Notes under the pieces: generated by a model | Database searches by the model: none | Told to the model about the DNA's origin: nothing | Seen by the model: the letters and a program-made list of their open reading frames with translations, nothing else | Made by a program: the position numbers and the translations under genes | Shown here: positions 1 through 6,509 of the stretch, piece after piece | Position numbering within the stretch: the first letter of the stretch is position 1 | Layout: each line of letters opens with the position of its first letter | Source of the DNA: Candidatus Brocadiia bacterium | GTDB lineage: Bacteria > Planctomycetota > PUPC01 > DSUN01 | Reading direction: 5' to 3' | DNA length: 7,345 nt | Assembly (NCBI GenBank): GCA_016782825.1 | Contig: JADHXT010000168.1 | Span: forward strand, 1 to 7,345

Positions 1-2
1 GG

Positions 3-2093
3 AAGGACGCGCCCGCGGCGGCAGCGGCGTGGAAGCAACTGGCCCGCGACACCTCGCTGCCGCCGGCCCACCGCGACGTGGCGCGGCGGCGAATCGCATG
101 GGCAGAGCGCGTGCAGAAGGGGCTTCCCCCGCACGATCCAGCCGAGCATCGGGTAGCGCTGCCGACGCTGCCGGACCGCGCCGTGGTGTTGCACGTTGCC
201 CCCGAGGCCAGTCCGGGCGGCAACGGCACGGCCGCCAAGCCGTTGGCGTCCCTGGCTGCCGCCCGCGACGCGATCCGGGCGATGAGGAAGTCCCGCGGCG
301 GCAGATTGCCCGCCGGCGGGGTGCGCGTGATGATCCGCGGCGGAGTCTATCCCGCAACGGGGACCTTCGCGCTGGCGGCGGAGGACTCGGGGACTGCCGA
401 CGCGCCGATCGTCTACCAGGCGAGGGCGGGCGAGACGGTCGTCCTTGACGGCGGCGTCCACATCCCGGCCTGGCGGCCCATCTCCGACGCCAAGCTCCGC
501 GAGACGCTTGCTCCAGCGGTGCGGGGCCGCGTGGTCGAGGCGGACCTCAAGGCGCTCGGAGTCGAGGACCTCGGTGACCCGACCGCCCTGCGTCTGCGGC
601 CCGAGCTCTACTGCGACGGCCTCCCCCAGACGCTGGCCCGCTGGCCAAACGTGGGCTTCGTCAAGACCGGCAAGATCCTCGACAAGAAGGGCAGGTTCCA
701 ATACGCCGAGGACCGCGCCGGCAACTGGCTCGACGAGCCGGACGTCCGCCTCTACGGCTACTGGCACTGGGACTGGTTCGAGGAGTACCAGAAGGTGGCC
801 GCGATCGACCCGGCCGCGCGGTCTTTCACGCTCGCCGCCCCCTATTCGCACTACGGGTATCGGGCGAACCAGCGCTACCGCGCCGAGAACGTCTTCCGCG
901 AGCTCGACCAACCTGGCGAGTGGTACCTCGACCGCCGGACCTCGATGGTCTACTGGCTGCGACCCGAAGGCGTCGAACTGGCCAAGGCCCGGACGACCCT
1001 CAGCATCCTGGCCAGGCCTTTCGTGAGCATGGACGACGTTCAGCACGTGCTGCTGCTGGGCCTGACGTTTCAGGACGCCCGGGGCGATGGCGTCCACGTC
1101 AACGGCGGCGGCGACTGCCTCGTCGCCGGTTGCACGCTGCGGCGGCTGGGCGGCGACGGCGTCGTCGTGACCGGCGGCCGGCACCACGGCATCTTCGGCT
1201 GCACGATGCACACGCTGGGCTGCGGCGGCATGAAGGTGGCCGGCGGAGACCTCAAGACGCTCGCGCCCGGCCGGCACTTCGTCGAAAACTGCACCGTCTA
1301 CGACATCTCCCGCTACAAGCGCACCTACACCCCGGCCGTGCTGCTGGCCCGGGGTGGCTGTGGCAACCGCGTGGCCCATTGCCTCTTCGAGCGCATGCCG
1401 TCCTCGGCCATGCGGATCGAGGGCAGCGACCAGCTCATCGAGCTGAACGTGATCCGCCACGTCGTAGAGGAGTCCGACGACCAAGGCGGGCTGGACATGT
1501 GGGGAAACCCCCTGTACCGCGGCGTGGTCATCCGTTGGAACCGCTGGAGCGACATCCGCGGCGGAACGCACTGCGGCGCCGCCGGTGTGCGGCTGGACGA
1601 CATGATCTCCGGGGTGGCCGTCTACGGCAACATCTTCGAGCGCTGTGGCTCGCGACTGTTCGGCGGCGTGCAGATCCACGGCGGGAAGGCGAACCTGGTC
1701 GACAACAACGTGTTTGTGGACTGCCCTTCGGGCATCAGCTTCTCCCGCTGGGGGGCCAAACGCTGGCTCGCGAAGATCCAGCCTTTCCTGAAGCAGGCCG
1801 GTGACCCGCTGTGCCTGGCGCGCTACCCGGACTTGGCCCGGCTCAAGGACGACCCGGACATCAGCTTCGTGACCCGCAACGTGTTCGTCGGCTGCAAGAA
1901 GGTCCTCATCCGCGACGGCGGCATCCAGCGGACCGGCCTGAACACGACGATCGACAAGCCCCTCGACGTCAACGCCGTCCTGGAACAGGCCGCCGCCCGC
2001 AGTCCACAGTTTCGCCGAACCCTGTTCGAGCCAATCCCCGTCAAGCAGATCGGCCCCTACCCCCACCCGTGGCGAAGTGCCCTTGGGCCGTAG
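3..2093 (+). CDS. Right-handed parallel beta-helix protein, GH141-like putative glycoside hydrolase (5' end missing)
   Basis: The frame is open to the left edge, so the GTG at 78 is probably internal and 696 residues are visible. Counting from the first visible codon, residues 1-55 are Ala/Arg-rich and look helical. The canonical module starts near 62 (VLHVAPEASPGG, then KPLASLAAARDAIR) and continues with MIRGGVY, EDSGTADAPIVYQA and VVLDGG, the usual opening of exported beta-helix glycosidases. A middle section has EWYLDRRTSMVYWL near 306-319. Residues about 340-640 show beta-helix coils with repeated G-rich turns (GDGVHVNGGGD, GGDGVVVTGG, CGGMKVAGGD, NVFVDCPSGI). Layout and motifs resemble GH141-type proteins, a family with characterised fucosidase and xylanase members, from my memory of the family. 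Catalytic residues were not assigned; an acidic cluster (VVEESDD, near 487-493) is a candidate. GH120 or a polysaccharide lyase are alternatives. The fold call is strong, the family moderate and the substrate unknown. The next gene follows after 25 bases, so the two are probably co-transcribed. Confidence 0.85.
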   Translation, partial: KDAPAAAAAWKQLARDTSLPPAHRDVARRRIAWAERVQKGLPPHDPAEHRVALPTLPDRAVVLHVAPEASPGGNGTAAKPLASLAAARDAIRAMRKSRGGRLPAGGVRVMIRGGVYPATGTFALAAEDSGTADAPIVYQARAGETVVLDGGVHIPAWRPISDAKLRETLAPAVRGRVVEADLKALGVEDLGDPTALRLRPELYCDGLPQTLARWPNVGFVKTGKILDKKGRFQYAEDRAGNWLDEPDVRLYGYWHWDWFEEYQKVAAIDPAARSFTLAAPYSHYGYRANQRYRAENVFRELDQPGEWYLDRRTSMVYWLRPEGVELAKARTTLSILARPFVSMDDVQHVLLLGLTFQDARGDGVHVNGGGDCLVAGCTLRRLGGDGVVVTGGRHHGIFGCTMHTLGCGGMKVAGGDLKTLAPGRHFVENCTVYDISRYKRTYTPAVLLARGGCGNRVAHCLFERMPSSAMRIEGSDQLIELNVIRHVVEESDDQGGLDMWGNPLYRGVVIRWNRWSDIRGGTHCGAAGVRLDDMISGVAVYGNIFERCGSRLFGGVQIHGGKANLVDNNVFVDCPSGISFSRWGAKRWLAKIQPFLKQAGDPLCLARYPDLARLKDDPDISFVTRNVFVGCKKVLIRDGGIQRTGLNTTIDKPLDVNAVLEQAAARSPQFRRTLFEPIPVKQIGPYPHPWRSALGP

Positions 2094-2107
2094 CCCCACG
2101 GGGATGC

Positions 2108-2112
2108 AGGAA
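2108..2112 (+). promoter_or_regulatory. Ribosome binding site AGGAA deciding the start of the GH71-like gene
   Basis: AGGAA lies six bases before the ATG at 2119. This favours that start over the in-frame GTG at 2077, which would overlap the upstream gene, and over the ATG at 2104, which would place the AGGAA inside the coding region. From 2119 the protein begins directly with a normal signal peptide. Confidence 0.6.
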
Positions 2113-2118
2113 CAGCGT

Positions 2119-3855
2119 ATGATGCCCACCAAGCTGAGGACCGCGGGCCTCGCTGCTGTGGCCCTGTTGCTCGCCGGTGCCGACGTGCAAGGTGCTGAGG
2201 CGCACCGCGCCCGTCCAAGGAAGATCTTCGCCCACCACATGGGCTGTTACCCGGTAGGGGCGGCGGCAACGGCCCATCACCGGATGAACGACGCGCACAA
2301 GGTGCGGCACGACGGGACGCGGCAGCACGACGCGTACGGCGACCGCTGGCGGAACTGGCCTCTCGTGCCCGACGGGACAAAGCTCTCGTTGGAGGCGTCG
2401 GCCGACCTGGAGATCCGCCGGGCCTTGCGCGGCGGCATCGACGGGTTCGCCATCGACGCCTGGGCCGGCAGGGACGACGCCAAGCGGGTCTTTTCCGCCC
2501 TCATCAAGGTCGCTGAGAAGAAGGGCTATCCCTTCGAGGTCACCATCTGCCTCGACGCGGGAATCCAGAGCAACCAGGGCCTCAGCAAGTCGATCCAGTG
2601 GGTGCTGGAACACCACGGCGATTCGCCCAAGCTCGCCCGTCGCGACGGGAAGCTCCTCATCTTCGGCTACCTCTCCGTCTTCCCCGGATTCCGCCACGGC
2701 GCTCAGGTGCTGAAGCAGAAGGAAAGGAACCGCGACAAGGACATCAAGGAGCTGTTCACGGACTCCTGGCTGCGCGCAACGCCCCAGGGCTGGGACCTGA
2801 TGGCCAAGGCCCATGAGCAGATGGAGCGGGATTCCGGCCGGGAGCTCTACTGGCACTACTGCATGAGCGCGTTCTTCCATCAGGTCCCCGGCAACCTGCA
2901 CGATGCCGACAAGCTCGTCGAGGCTGCCGCCTTCATGGCCGGGCGCTTCGACGCCGTCGGGGAGTTCCTGGGCGGAGGCGAGGTGCACGACCGCATGGCC
3001 GCGGCCGTGCGGGCCAAGGGCGCCGAGTGGTCTCAGCCGCTCTACTTCCAGTACGAGAACATCGGGTGGGGAGGCAACCGCATCGGCAACGGGGCCGACA
3101 TCCTCCGCCGCTGCTGGCGCGACGCGCGCAAGAACGGCTCCACCCTCATCCAGTTCGTCACCTGGAGCGACTACACCGAGAATACCAGTCTGGCCCCGGC
3201 GTACGAGACCCGCTACGCGATCACGGACCTCAACCACCACTTCATCCACTGGTGGAAGACGGGCAAGGAGCCCACGAGCGACCACGACAAGATCTACCTC
3301 ATCTACCGCAAGTATCCCAAGGGCGCGACGTTCTATCCCTTCAAGGCCAAACGTAAGGACTCCGGCGGGGTCATCGAGGTGCTGACCATCCTGCCCGCCC
3401 CGGCGAAGCTCCGCCTCGTCGGCCGCGACGCCGAGTGGCACGCCCCGGCGGGCATGTCGCACCGGCAGTTCCCGCTTAGCCCCGGGCCAGTCGTCGCCGA
3501 ACTGCTCCGCGACGGACAGGTCGTCACGCGCCTGGAGTCGCCCGAGCCGATCACCGACCGCCCCTTCCGCGAGCAGAACGGGATGACCTGCTTCTCGACG
3601 GAGTTCGAGCGGCACTGGAGGGCCGACTTCGGCGAGGACGTGGCGCCGCTCCTCCGCGGCGAGTACGCCGACAGCGACAAGGATGGCCTGCCCAACTGGT
3701 TCGAGATGTACTGGTTCGGCAAGTTCCTGGACTACTCGACGGCCACCGTCGCTGATCCGGACGCGGACCCCGACCGAGACGGCAAGAGCAACCTCGAGGA
3801 GTACCGAGCCCAGACGGACCCGACCCGTCCTCCCCGCCCAAGCAGTCTGAGATAG
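2119..3855 (+). CDS. Exported GH71-like glycoside hydrolase (putative endo-1,3-alpha-glucanase family) with C-terminal EF-hand-like loops
   Basis: The start at ATG 2119 gives 578 residues. Residues 1-28 form a signal peptide: MMPTKLR, then a hydrophobic Ala/Leu core, with likely cleavage near GAEA. The body opens with RKIFAHHMGCYPVG (about 34-47), followed by LRGGIDGFAIDAWAG (103-117) and EVTICLDAG (140-148), the early strands of a TIM-barrel. Near 347-361, VTWSDYTENTSLAPA matches the 'W-[NS]-D-Y-x-E' signature of GH71, a family of alpha-1,3-glucanases; the motif comes from memory, not a search. Acidic candidates in the pocket are D113, D146, E313, D351 and E354, but I did not assign the catalytic pair. 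Residues about 400-480 form a small beta domain. Residues 518-529 and 550-561 are two calcium-loop motifs. The related GH99 fold is a weaker alternative. The gene follows the beta-helix gene closely and converges on the esterase gene. The substrate may be an alpha-1,3-glucan, but that is inference from family only. Confidence 0.82.
   Translation: MMPTKLRTAGLAAVALLLAGADVQGAEAHRARPRKIFAHHMGCYPVGAAATAHHRMNDAHKVRHDGTRQHDAYGDRWRNWPLVPDGTKLSLEASADLEIRRALRGGIDGFAIDAWAGRDDAKRVFSALIKVAEKKGYPFEVTICLDAGIQSNQGLSKSIQWVLEHHGDSPKLARRDGKLLIFGYLSVFPGFRHGAQVLKQKERNRDKDIKELFTDSWLRATPQGWDLMAKAHEQMERDSGRELYWHYCMSAFFHQVPGNLHDADKLVEAAAFMAGRFDAVGEFLGGGEVHDRMAAAVRAKGAEWSQPLYFQYENIGWGGNRIGNGADILRRCWRDARKNGSTLIQFVTWSDYTENTSLAPAYETRYAITDLNHHFIHWWKTGKEPTSDHDKIYLIYRKYPKGATFYPFKAKRKDSGGVIEVLTILPAPAKLRLVGRDAEWHAPAGMSHRQFPLSPGPVVAELLRDGQVVTRLESPEPITDRPFREQNGMTCFSTEFERHWRADFGEDVAPLLRGEYADSDKDGLPNWFEMYWFGKFLDYSTATVADPDADPDRDGKSNLEEYRAQTDPTRPPRPSSLR
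3670..3801 (+). repeat. Two EF-hand-like calcium loops at the C-terminus of the GH71-like protein
   Basis: Residues 518-529 (D518, D520, D522, G523, E529) and 550-561 (D550, D552, D554, G555, E561) both show the D1-x-D3-x-D5-G6 pattern with an acid at position 12. They lie 32 residues apart, joined by NWFEMYWFGKF and followed by YRAQTDPT. This tail is common on secreted PVC-group proteins and resembles thrombospondin type 3 or dockerin calcium sites. It probably stabilises the tail or attaches it to a partner; calcium binding is inferred from the motif. Confidence 0.75.
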
Positions 3856-3880
3856 AGCTCCGGACACCGGCTCGCGTTTT
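3855..3880 (+). terminator. Possible Rho-independent terminator between the converging blocks
   Basis: GAG (3855-3857) pairs with CTC (3871-3873), and CCGG (3860-3863) pairs with CCGG (3867-3870). There is a two-base bulge (3858-3859) and an ACA loop, then GCG and TTTT (3877-3880). The T run suits the plus-strand transcript. On the minus strand the same hairpin lacks a following T run. The stem is short and the T run is offset by three bases, so the call is tentative. Confidence 0.4.
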
Positions 3881-3882
3881 CA

Positions 3883-4860
3883 TCACTTCGTGTGTTGCTT
3901 CAGGAACTCCAGCACCCGCTCGAAGCGCTCCGCGTTGGCGGGGTTTCTCAGGCCACCGTTGGCCCAGTCGAAGCCGTGCCCGCCGTTCTTGACCGTGATG
4001 AGCTTGTGCTCGACCCCCTGCTTCTTGAGCGCGTCGGCCATCTGGACGGAGAGCTTGTAGGGCACGTCGGTGTCGCGGTCGCCATGGAGCAGCAGCGTCG
4101 GGGGGTAGTCCCTGGTCACGTTGCGCTCGGGGCAATAGGGATCGAACGCTCGGGGCTCCGTGTGCGGGTCGAACCCCGCGACTTCCCTGGGCCACAGCCC
4201 CTGCTGGCGGCAGTAGAGGTAGAAAAGCCTGCGCGTATTCGGCCCGATGACTTCCGAGACGACGGGGCCGCCGACCGCCTTGTAGGCTTCCTCCTTCGGC
4301 ACGGCGGGCCGCTTGCAGTAGAAGGGGTCGGGGCGGCTGTACCACTTGCCCGCGATGTCGCCGTAGCCGTAGAAGGCCACCAGGGCCTTGGGTCGCGGCT
4401 TCACGCAGAAGCCCGCCATGAGGGTCAGATACCCGCCCGCCGAGTGCCCGATGACCGCAATGCGATCGGGATCGATCTTGAACAGGCGCGGGCCTTGCGA
4501 ACGAAGCCACGCATAGGCGTGCTGGAGGTCCTCGATGATCCCCTTCACCTTCGTCTCGGGCGCCAGGCGGTAATCGATGGAGACGAGTGTGAAGCCTGCG
4601 TCCAGGTAGCGCGCCAACTGGTCCCTGGGCACGAATCCCCGCTGGCCCATGATCAGTGCGCCGCCATGGATCCACAAGATGGCGGGCCGCACTTCCTCGC
4701 CGGGCATTCGGTAGACGTCGGCCTTGATCTTGCAGTCGCCGACGGTCTTGTACGTGTAGGTCTGCTTCGAGTAGCGCACCTCCCCTCCCTTCGCGGGCTG
4801 GCCGCCCAAGATCCAAGCCGCCAGGATCGACGCGCCAAGAGCCACGATGCCTCGGTTCAT
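3883..4860 (-). CDS. Exported alpha/beta-hydrolase, BD-FAE-like carbohydrate esterase
   Basis: The ATG at 4858-4860 has AAGGAG six bases upstream and gives 325 residues. Longer upstream frames run back into the propeller gene and are unlikely. Residues 1-26 form a signal peptide (MNRGIVALGASILAAWILGG, cleavage near AKGGE). The oxyanion motif is H65-G66-G67 in LWIHGGALIMG. The nucleophile elbow is GHSAGG with S140. The Asp is D263 in HGDRDTDVP, and the His is H295 in NGGHGFDW, so the triad is complete. SIDYRLAPE (94-102) is typical of this hydrolase class. A cap-like insert (about 170-250) with several Cys, Tyr and Trp sits between nucleophile and acid and probably shapes the substrate pocket. 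The family removes acetyl, feruloyl or similar ester groups from glycans, although some members act on small esters. Eleven bases separate it from the propeller gene, so both are probably made from one message. Confidence 0.88.
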   Translation of the reverse strand: MNRGIVALGASILAAWILGGQPAKGGEVRYSKQTYTYKTVGDCKIKADVYRMPGEEVRPAILWIHGGALIMGQRGFVPRDQLARYLDAGFTLVSIDYRLAPETKVKGIIEDLQHAYAWLRSQGPRLFKIDPDRIAVIGHSAGGYLTLMAGFCVKPRPKALVAFYGYGDIAGKWYSRPDPFYCKRPAVPKEEAYKAVGGPVVSEVIGPNTRRLFYLYCRQQGLWPREVAGFDPHTEPRAFDPYCPERNVTRDYPPTLLLHGDRDTDVPYKLSVQMADALKKQGVEHKLITVKNGGHGFDWANGGLRNPANAERFERVLEFLKQHTK

Positions 4861-4866
4861 CGGTGT

Positions 4867-4872
4867 CTCCTT
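4867..4872 (-). promoter_or_regulatory. Shine-Dalgarno AAGGAG of the esterase gene, overlapping the propeller stop codon
   Basis: Read on the minus strand, AAGGAG stands six bases before the esterase ATG. Its first A is also the last base of the propeller TGA (4872-4874). The arrangement suggests that ribosomes ending the propeller frame can restart on the esterase. Confidence 0.7.
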
Positions 4873-6464
4873 CAACGAGCCACGGGCACACCGGGCCGAC
4901 TGGGCAAGAACTTGGCCACCCAGCAATCGCCGTTCCCCCAGCCGACGGGGAACTTCCCGCCGTTGGGGACGGAGCCGAATCCCGGATCCCCGCCGTACTT
5001 CTCCTGCCAGGCGTTCTTCACGGGGAAATCCCGGCTCGTGGTCACTCCCCCGACGTACAGCGTTCCATCCGCACCGAAACAACAGGCGCGGGCCATGTCG
5101 TCGCCCGTGCCGCCGACGTAGCTTGAGTAGAGCAGCATGCTCAGGTCGTTGGAGAGTATGGACACGATCCCGTCAAAGGGATACTTGCCTCCCGCTCCCG
5201 CGTTGCGGGCTTGGAACGCCCCGGCCGTGACGGGGAAATCGGTCGAGCTGCTGCTGCCGGCCACCATCACGTTGCCTTGCGCGTCCACGGCGATCTGGTC
5301 CGGGCCGTTGGTTTCATAGCCATTGCCTCCCAGATACGTCGCGGCCAGGAGCTTGCCTGTTGGCGAGAACTTCGCCACGCCGAAATCCTCGGGGCCGCCG
5401 CCGAACTTGGTCTGGAAGGCCCCCGGCGTCACCGGCCACCTTCTCGTGCACGTGCAGATGAAGACGTTGCCCTGCGGGTCCAGCGCCACGTTATGAGTCC
5501 GCGGGAAGGCATCGGCAATGTACGTGCCGAAGAGCAGCTTCGAGCCGTCCGCCGACAGCTTGCCGAGCCAGCCCTCGCTCGGCGTCGAGCTTGCCGCCTC
5601 AAGCGTCGTGGGCATGTCCCTGGAGAATGTCCGCAGGAGCACGGCCGGGCAGTGGTCGGCTCCCACGCCCAACGAGGCCACCCAGTCATTGCCGTTCGAG
5701 CCCCCAATCCACGTCGCCCAGATCACCTTCCCCCCGTTGGAGATCTTGATGACCCCCACATCCGACTTGCCGAAGTGGTTCCCGCCGCCGTGTGGGGTCT
5801 TCTGGAAGGCATTGGCGAACCAAGCCGCGGGCAGGACTTCACGGCTCTCGGCGAAGTAGTCCAACACGCAGTAGACGTCGCCCTGGTCATCCATCGTCAT
5901 GTCTCGAACCGCATAGCCCGTGCCCACGTATGTGGCCCATACCCAGCCTGAGGCGTCGGGCTTCAGCTTGCCCACGAAGCCGCAGGGGTGGCTGGTGGTC
6001 GGCTGGGGCGCGCCCTGCGTGGTGGGGGACCCCTGCCCCATGCGGCCGGCCACGAACACGCAACCCGCGCGATCCACCTTGACGCTGTAGAGGTAGGACG
6101 ACCTCTGCTGGCCGACGACCCGAGACCAGATCAGGCGGCCGGTCGGGCTGACCTTCGCCACCATGCCGCCGCTCCCCTTTGATTGCCCTGCAATCACGCC
6201 GGGGGTCCTCGGGAAATCGCCCGAGCCGGCAATGCCCGCGACGTAGGTGTTGCCTTGCGCGTCCACGGTCATGTCGCGGAGCAGTTCCCCGTTCGAGCCG
6301 CCGAGATAGGTCGAGAACGCCAGCTCACACGACTTGGCAGCCGCCCGCGGCGCAGGGGCCGATTGTCCCAGGGCGCCTTGATTGGCTATCCCCAACAGAG
6401 AGCAGAACACTACACACACGGCCGCAAGGCGGCGGACCCTCACGGGATGCGTCGTTCCCATCAC
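4872..6464 (-). CDS. Exported SBBP-type seven-repeat beta-propeller protein
   Basis: The start is GTG at 6464 or ATG at 6461; the two overlap and differ by one residue, giving 530 or 529. Residues 1-34 are a signal peptide (basic RVRRL, then a hydrophobic AAVCVVFCSLLG core, cleavage near ALGQS). The rest is a chain of SBBP repeats of the form Y-[LV]-G-G ... VDAQGN-[VT]-x-VAG ... DFPVTPGAFQ ... VAKFSPTGKL. Seven are visible, beginning near residues 48, 111, 174, 247, 310, 372 and 444. The fourth and fifth are degenerate. Enzyme motifs are absent, so it is more likely a binding, scaffold or surface protein than a catalyst. A lipobox was not seen despite Cys in the signal core. SBBP proteins are widespread in PVC bacteria and other large-genome bacteria, and their ligand is generally unknown. 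It sits between a glycosidase-like gene and the esterase on the same strand. Confidence 0.88.
   Translation of the reverse strand: MMGTTHPVRVRRLAAVCVVFCSLLGIANQGALGQSAPAPRAAAKSCELAFSTYLGGSNGELLRDMTVDAQGNTYVAGIAGSGDFPRTPGVIAGQSKGSGGMVAKVSPTGRLIWSRVVGQQRSSYLYSVKVDRAGCVFVAGRMGQGSPTTQGAPQPTTSHPCGFVGKLKPDASGWVWATYVGTGYAVRDMTMDDQGDVYCVLDYFAESREVLPAAWFANAFQKTPHGGGNHFGKSDVGVIKISNGGKVIWATWIGGSNGNDWVASLGVGADHCPAVLLRTFSRDMPTTLEAASSTPSEGWLGKLSADGSKLLFGTYIADAFPRTHNVALDPQGNVFICTCTRRWPVTPGAFQTKFGGGPEDFGVAKFSPTGKLLAATYLGGNGYETNGPDQIAVDAQGNVMVAGSSSSTDFPVTAGAFQARNAGAGGKYPFDGIVSILSNDLSMLLYSSYVGGTGDDMARACCFGADGTLYVGGVTTSRDFPVKNAWQEKYGGDPGFGSVPNGGKFPVGWGNGDCWVAKFLPSRPGVPVAR
4908..6323 (-). repeat. Seven SBBP blade repeats inside the propeller gene
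   Basis: The repeats are roughly 48-75 residues each. The DAQGN turn is clearest in repeats 1, 5 (DPQGN) and 6, and blurred in 3 (DDQGD), 4 (GADHC) and 7 (GADGT). The first repeat lacks a preceding VAKF strand, while the protein ends with an extra CWVAKF strand. This is what a ring closed by a shared first/last blade would show. Confidence 0.75.
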
Positions 6465-6467
6465 TGA

Positions 6468-6479
6468 TCCCTTCTCCTT
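6468..6479 (-). promoter_or_regulatory. Purine-rich ribosome binding region of the propeller gene
   Basis: On the minus strand AAGGAG (6474-6479) is directly followed by AAGGGA (6468-6473). The first stands nine bases from the GTG at 6464 and the second six bases from the ATG at 6461. Either pairing is acceptable, so the choice between the two starts stays open. Confidence 0.5.
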
Positions 6480-6509
6480 CTAGGTCGGCCTTGGCTTGGC
6501 GGCTCACAC

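Noticed and set aside
78..80. GTG at 78 as the true start of the beta-helix gene
   Set aside because: The frame stays open to the left edge, the bases before it give no convincing ribosome binding site, and no signal peptide follows it.
2041..3867. Open frame of 608 codons on the minus strand opposite the GH71-like gene
   Set aside because: It lies in a stop-poor antisense frame of GC-rich coding DNA, and its product is Val/Arg/Gly-rich with no domain or signal peptide. The plus-strand frame has a ribosome binding site, signal peptide and family motifs.
3551..4891. Open frame of 446 codons on the minus strand, spanning the esterase and the end of the GH71-like gene
   Set aside because: It is a frame-shifted, Arg/Gly/Pro-rich shadow of the esterase that runs past the esterase stop codon into the opposite-strand gene.
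4861..5082. Longer esterase start giving about 399 codons
   Set aside because: The extension overlaps the propeller coding region, is Arg-rich, and would bury the signal peptide that starts at the ATG with the strong ribosome binding site.
3892..5121. Open frame of 409 codons on the plus strand opposite the esterase
   Set aside because: It is the mirror of a gene with a complete catalytic triad. The product has no recognisable motif and crosses the boundary between two real genes.
6390..6464. Lipoprotein signal on the propeller protein (Cys in the hydrophobic core)
   Set aside because: The residues before each Cys do not fit the L-[AS]-[GA]-C lipobox, and an ordinary cleavage site follows near ALGQS.
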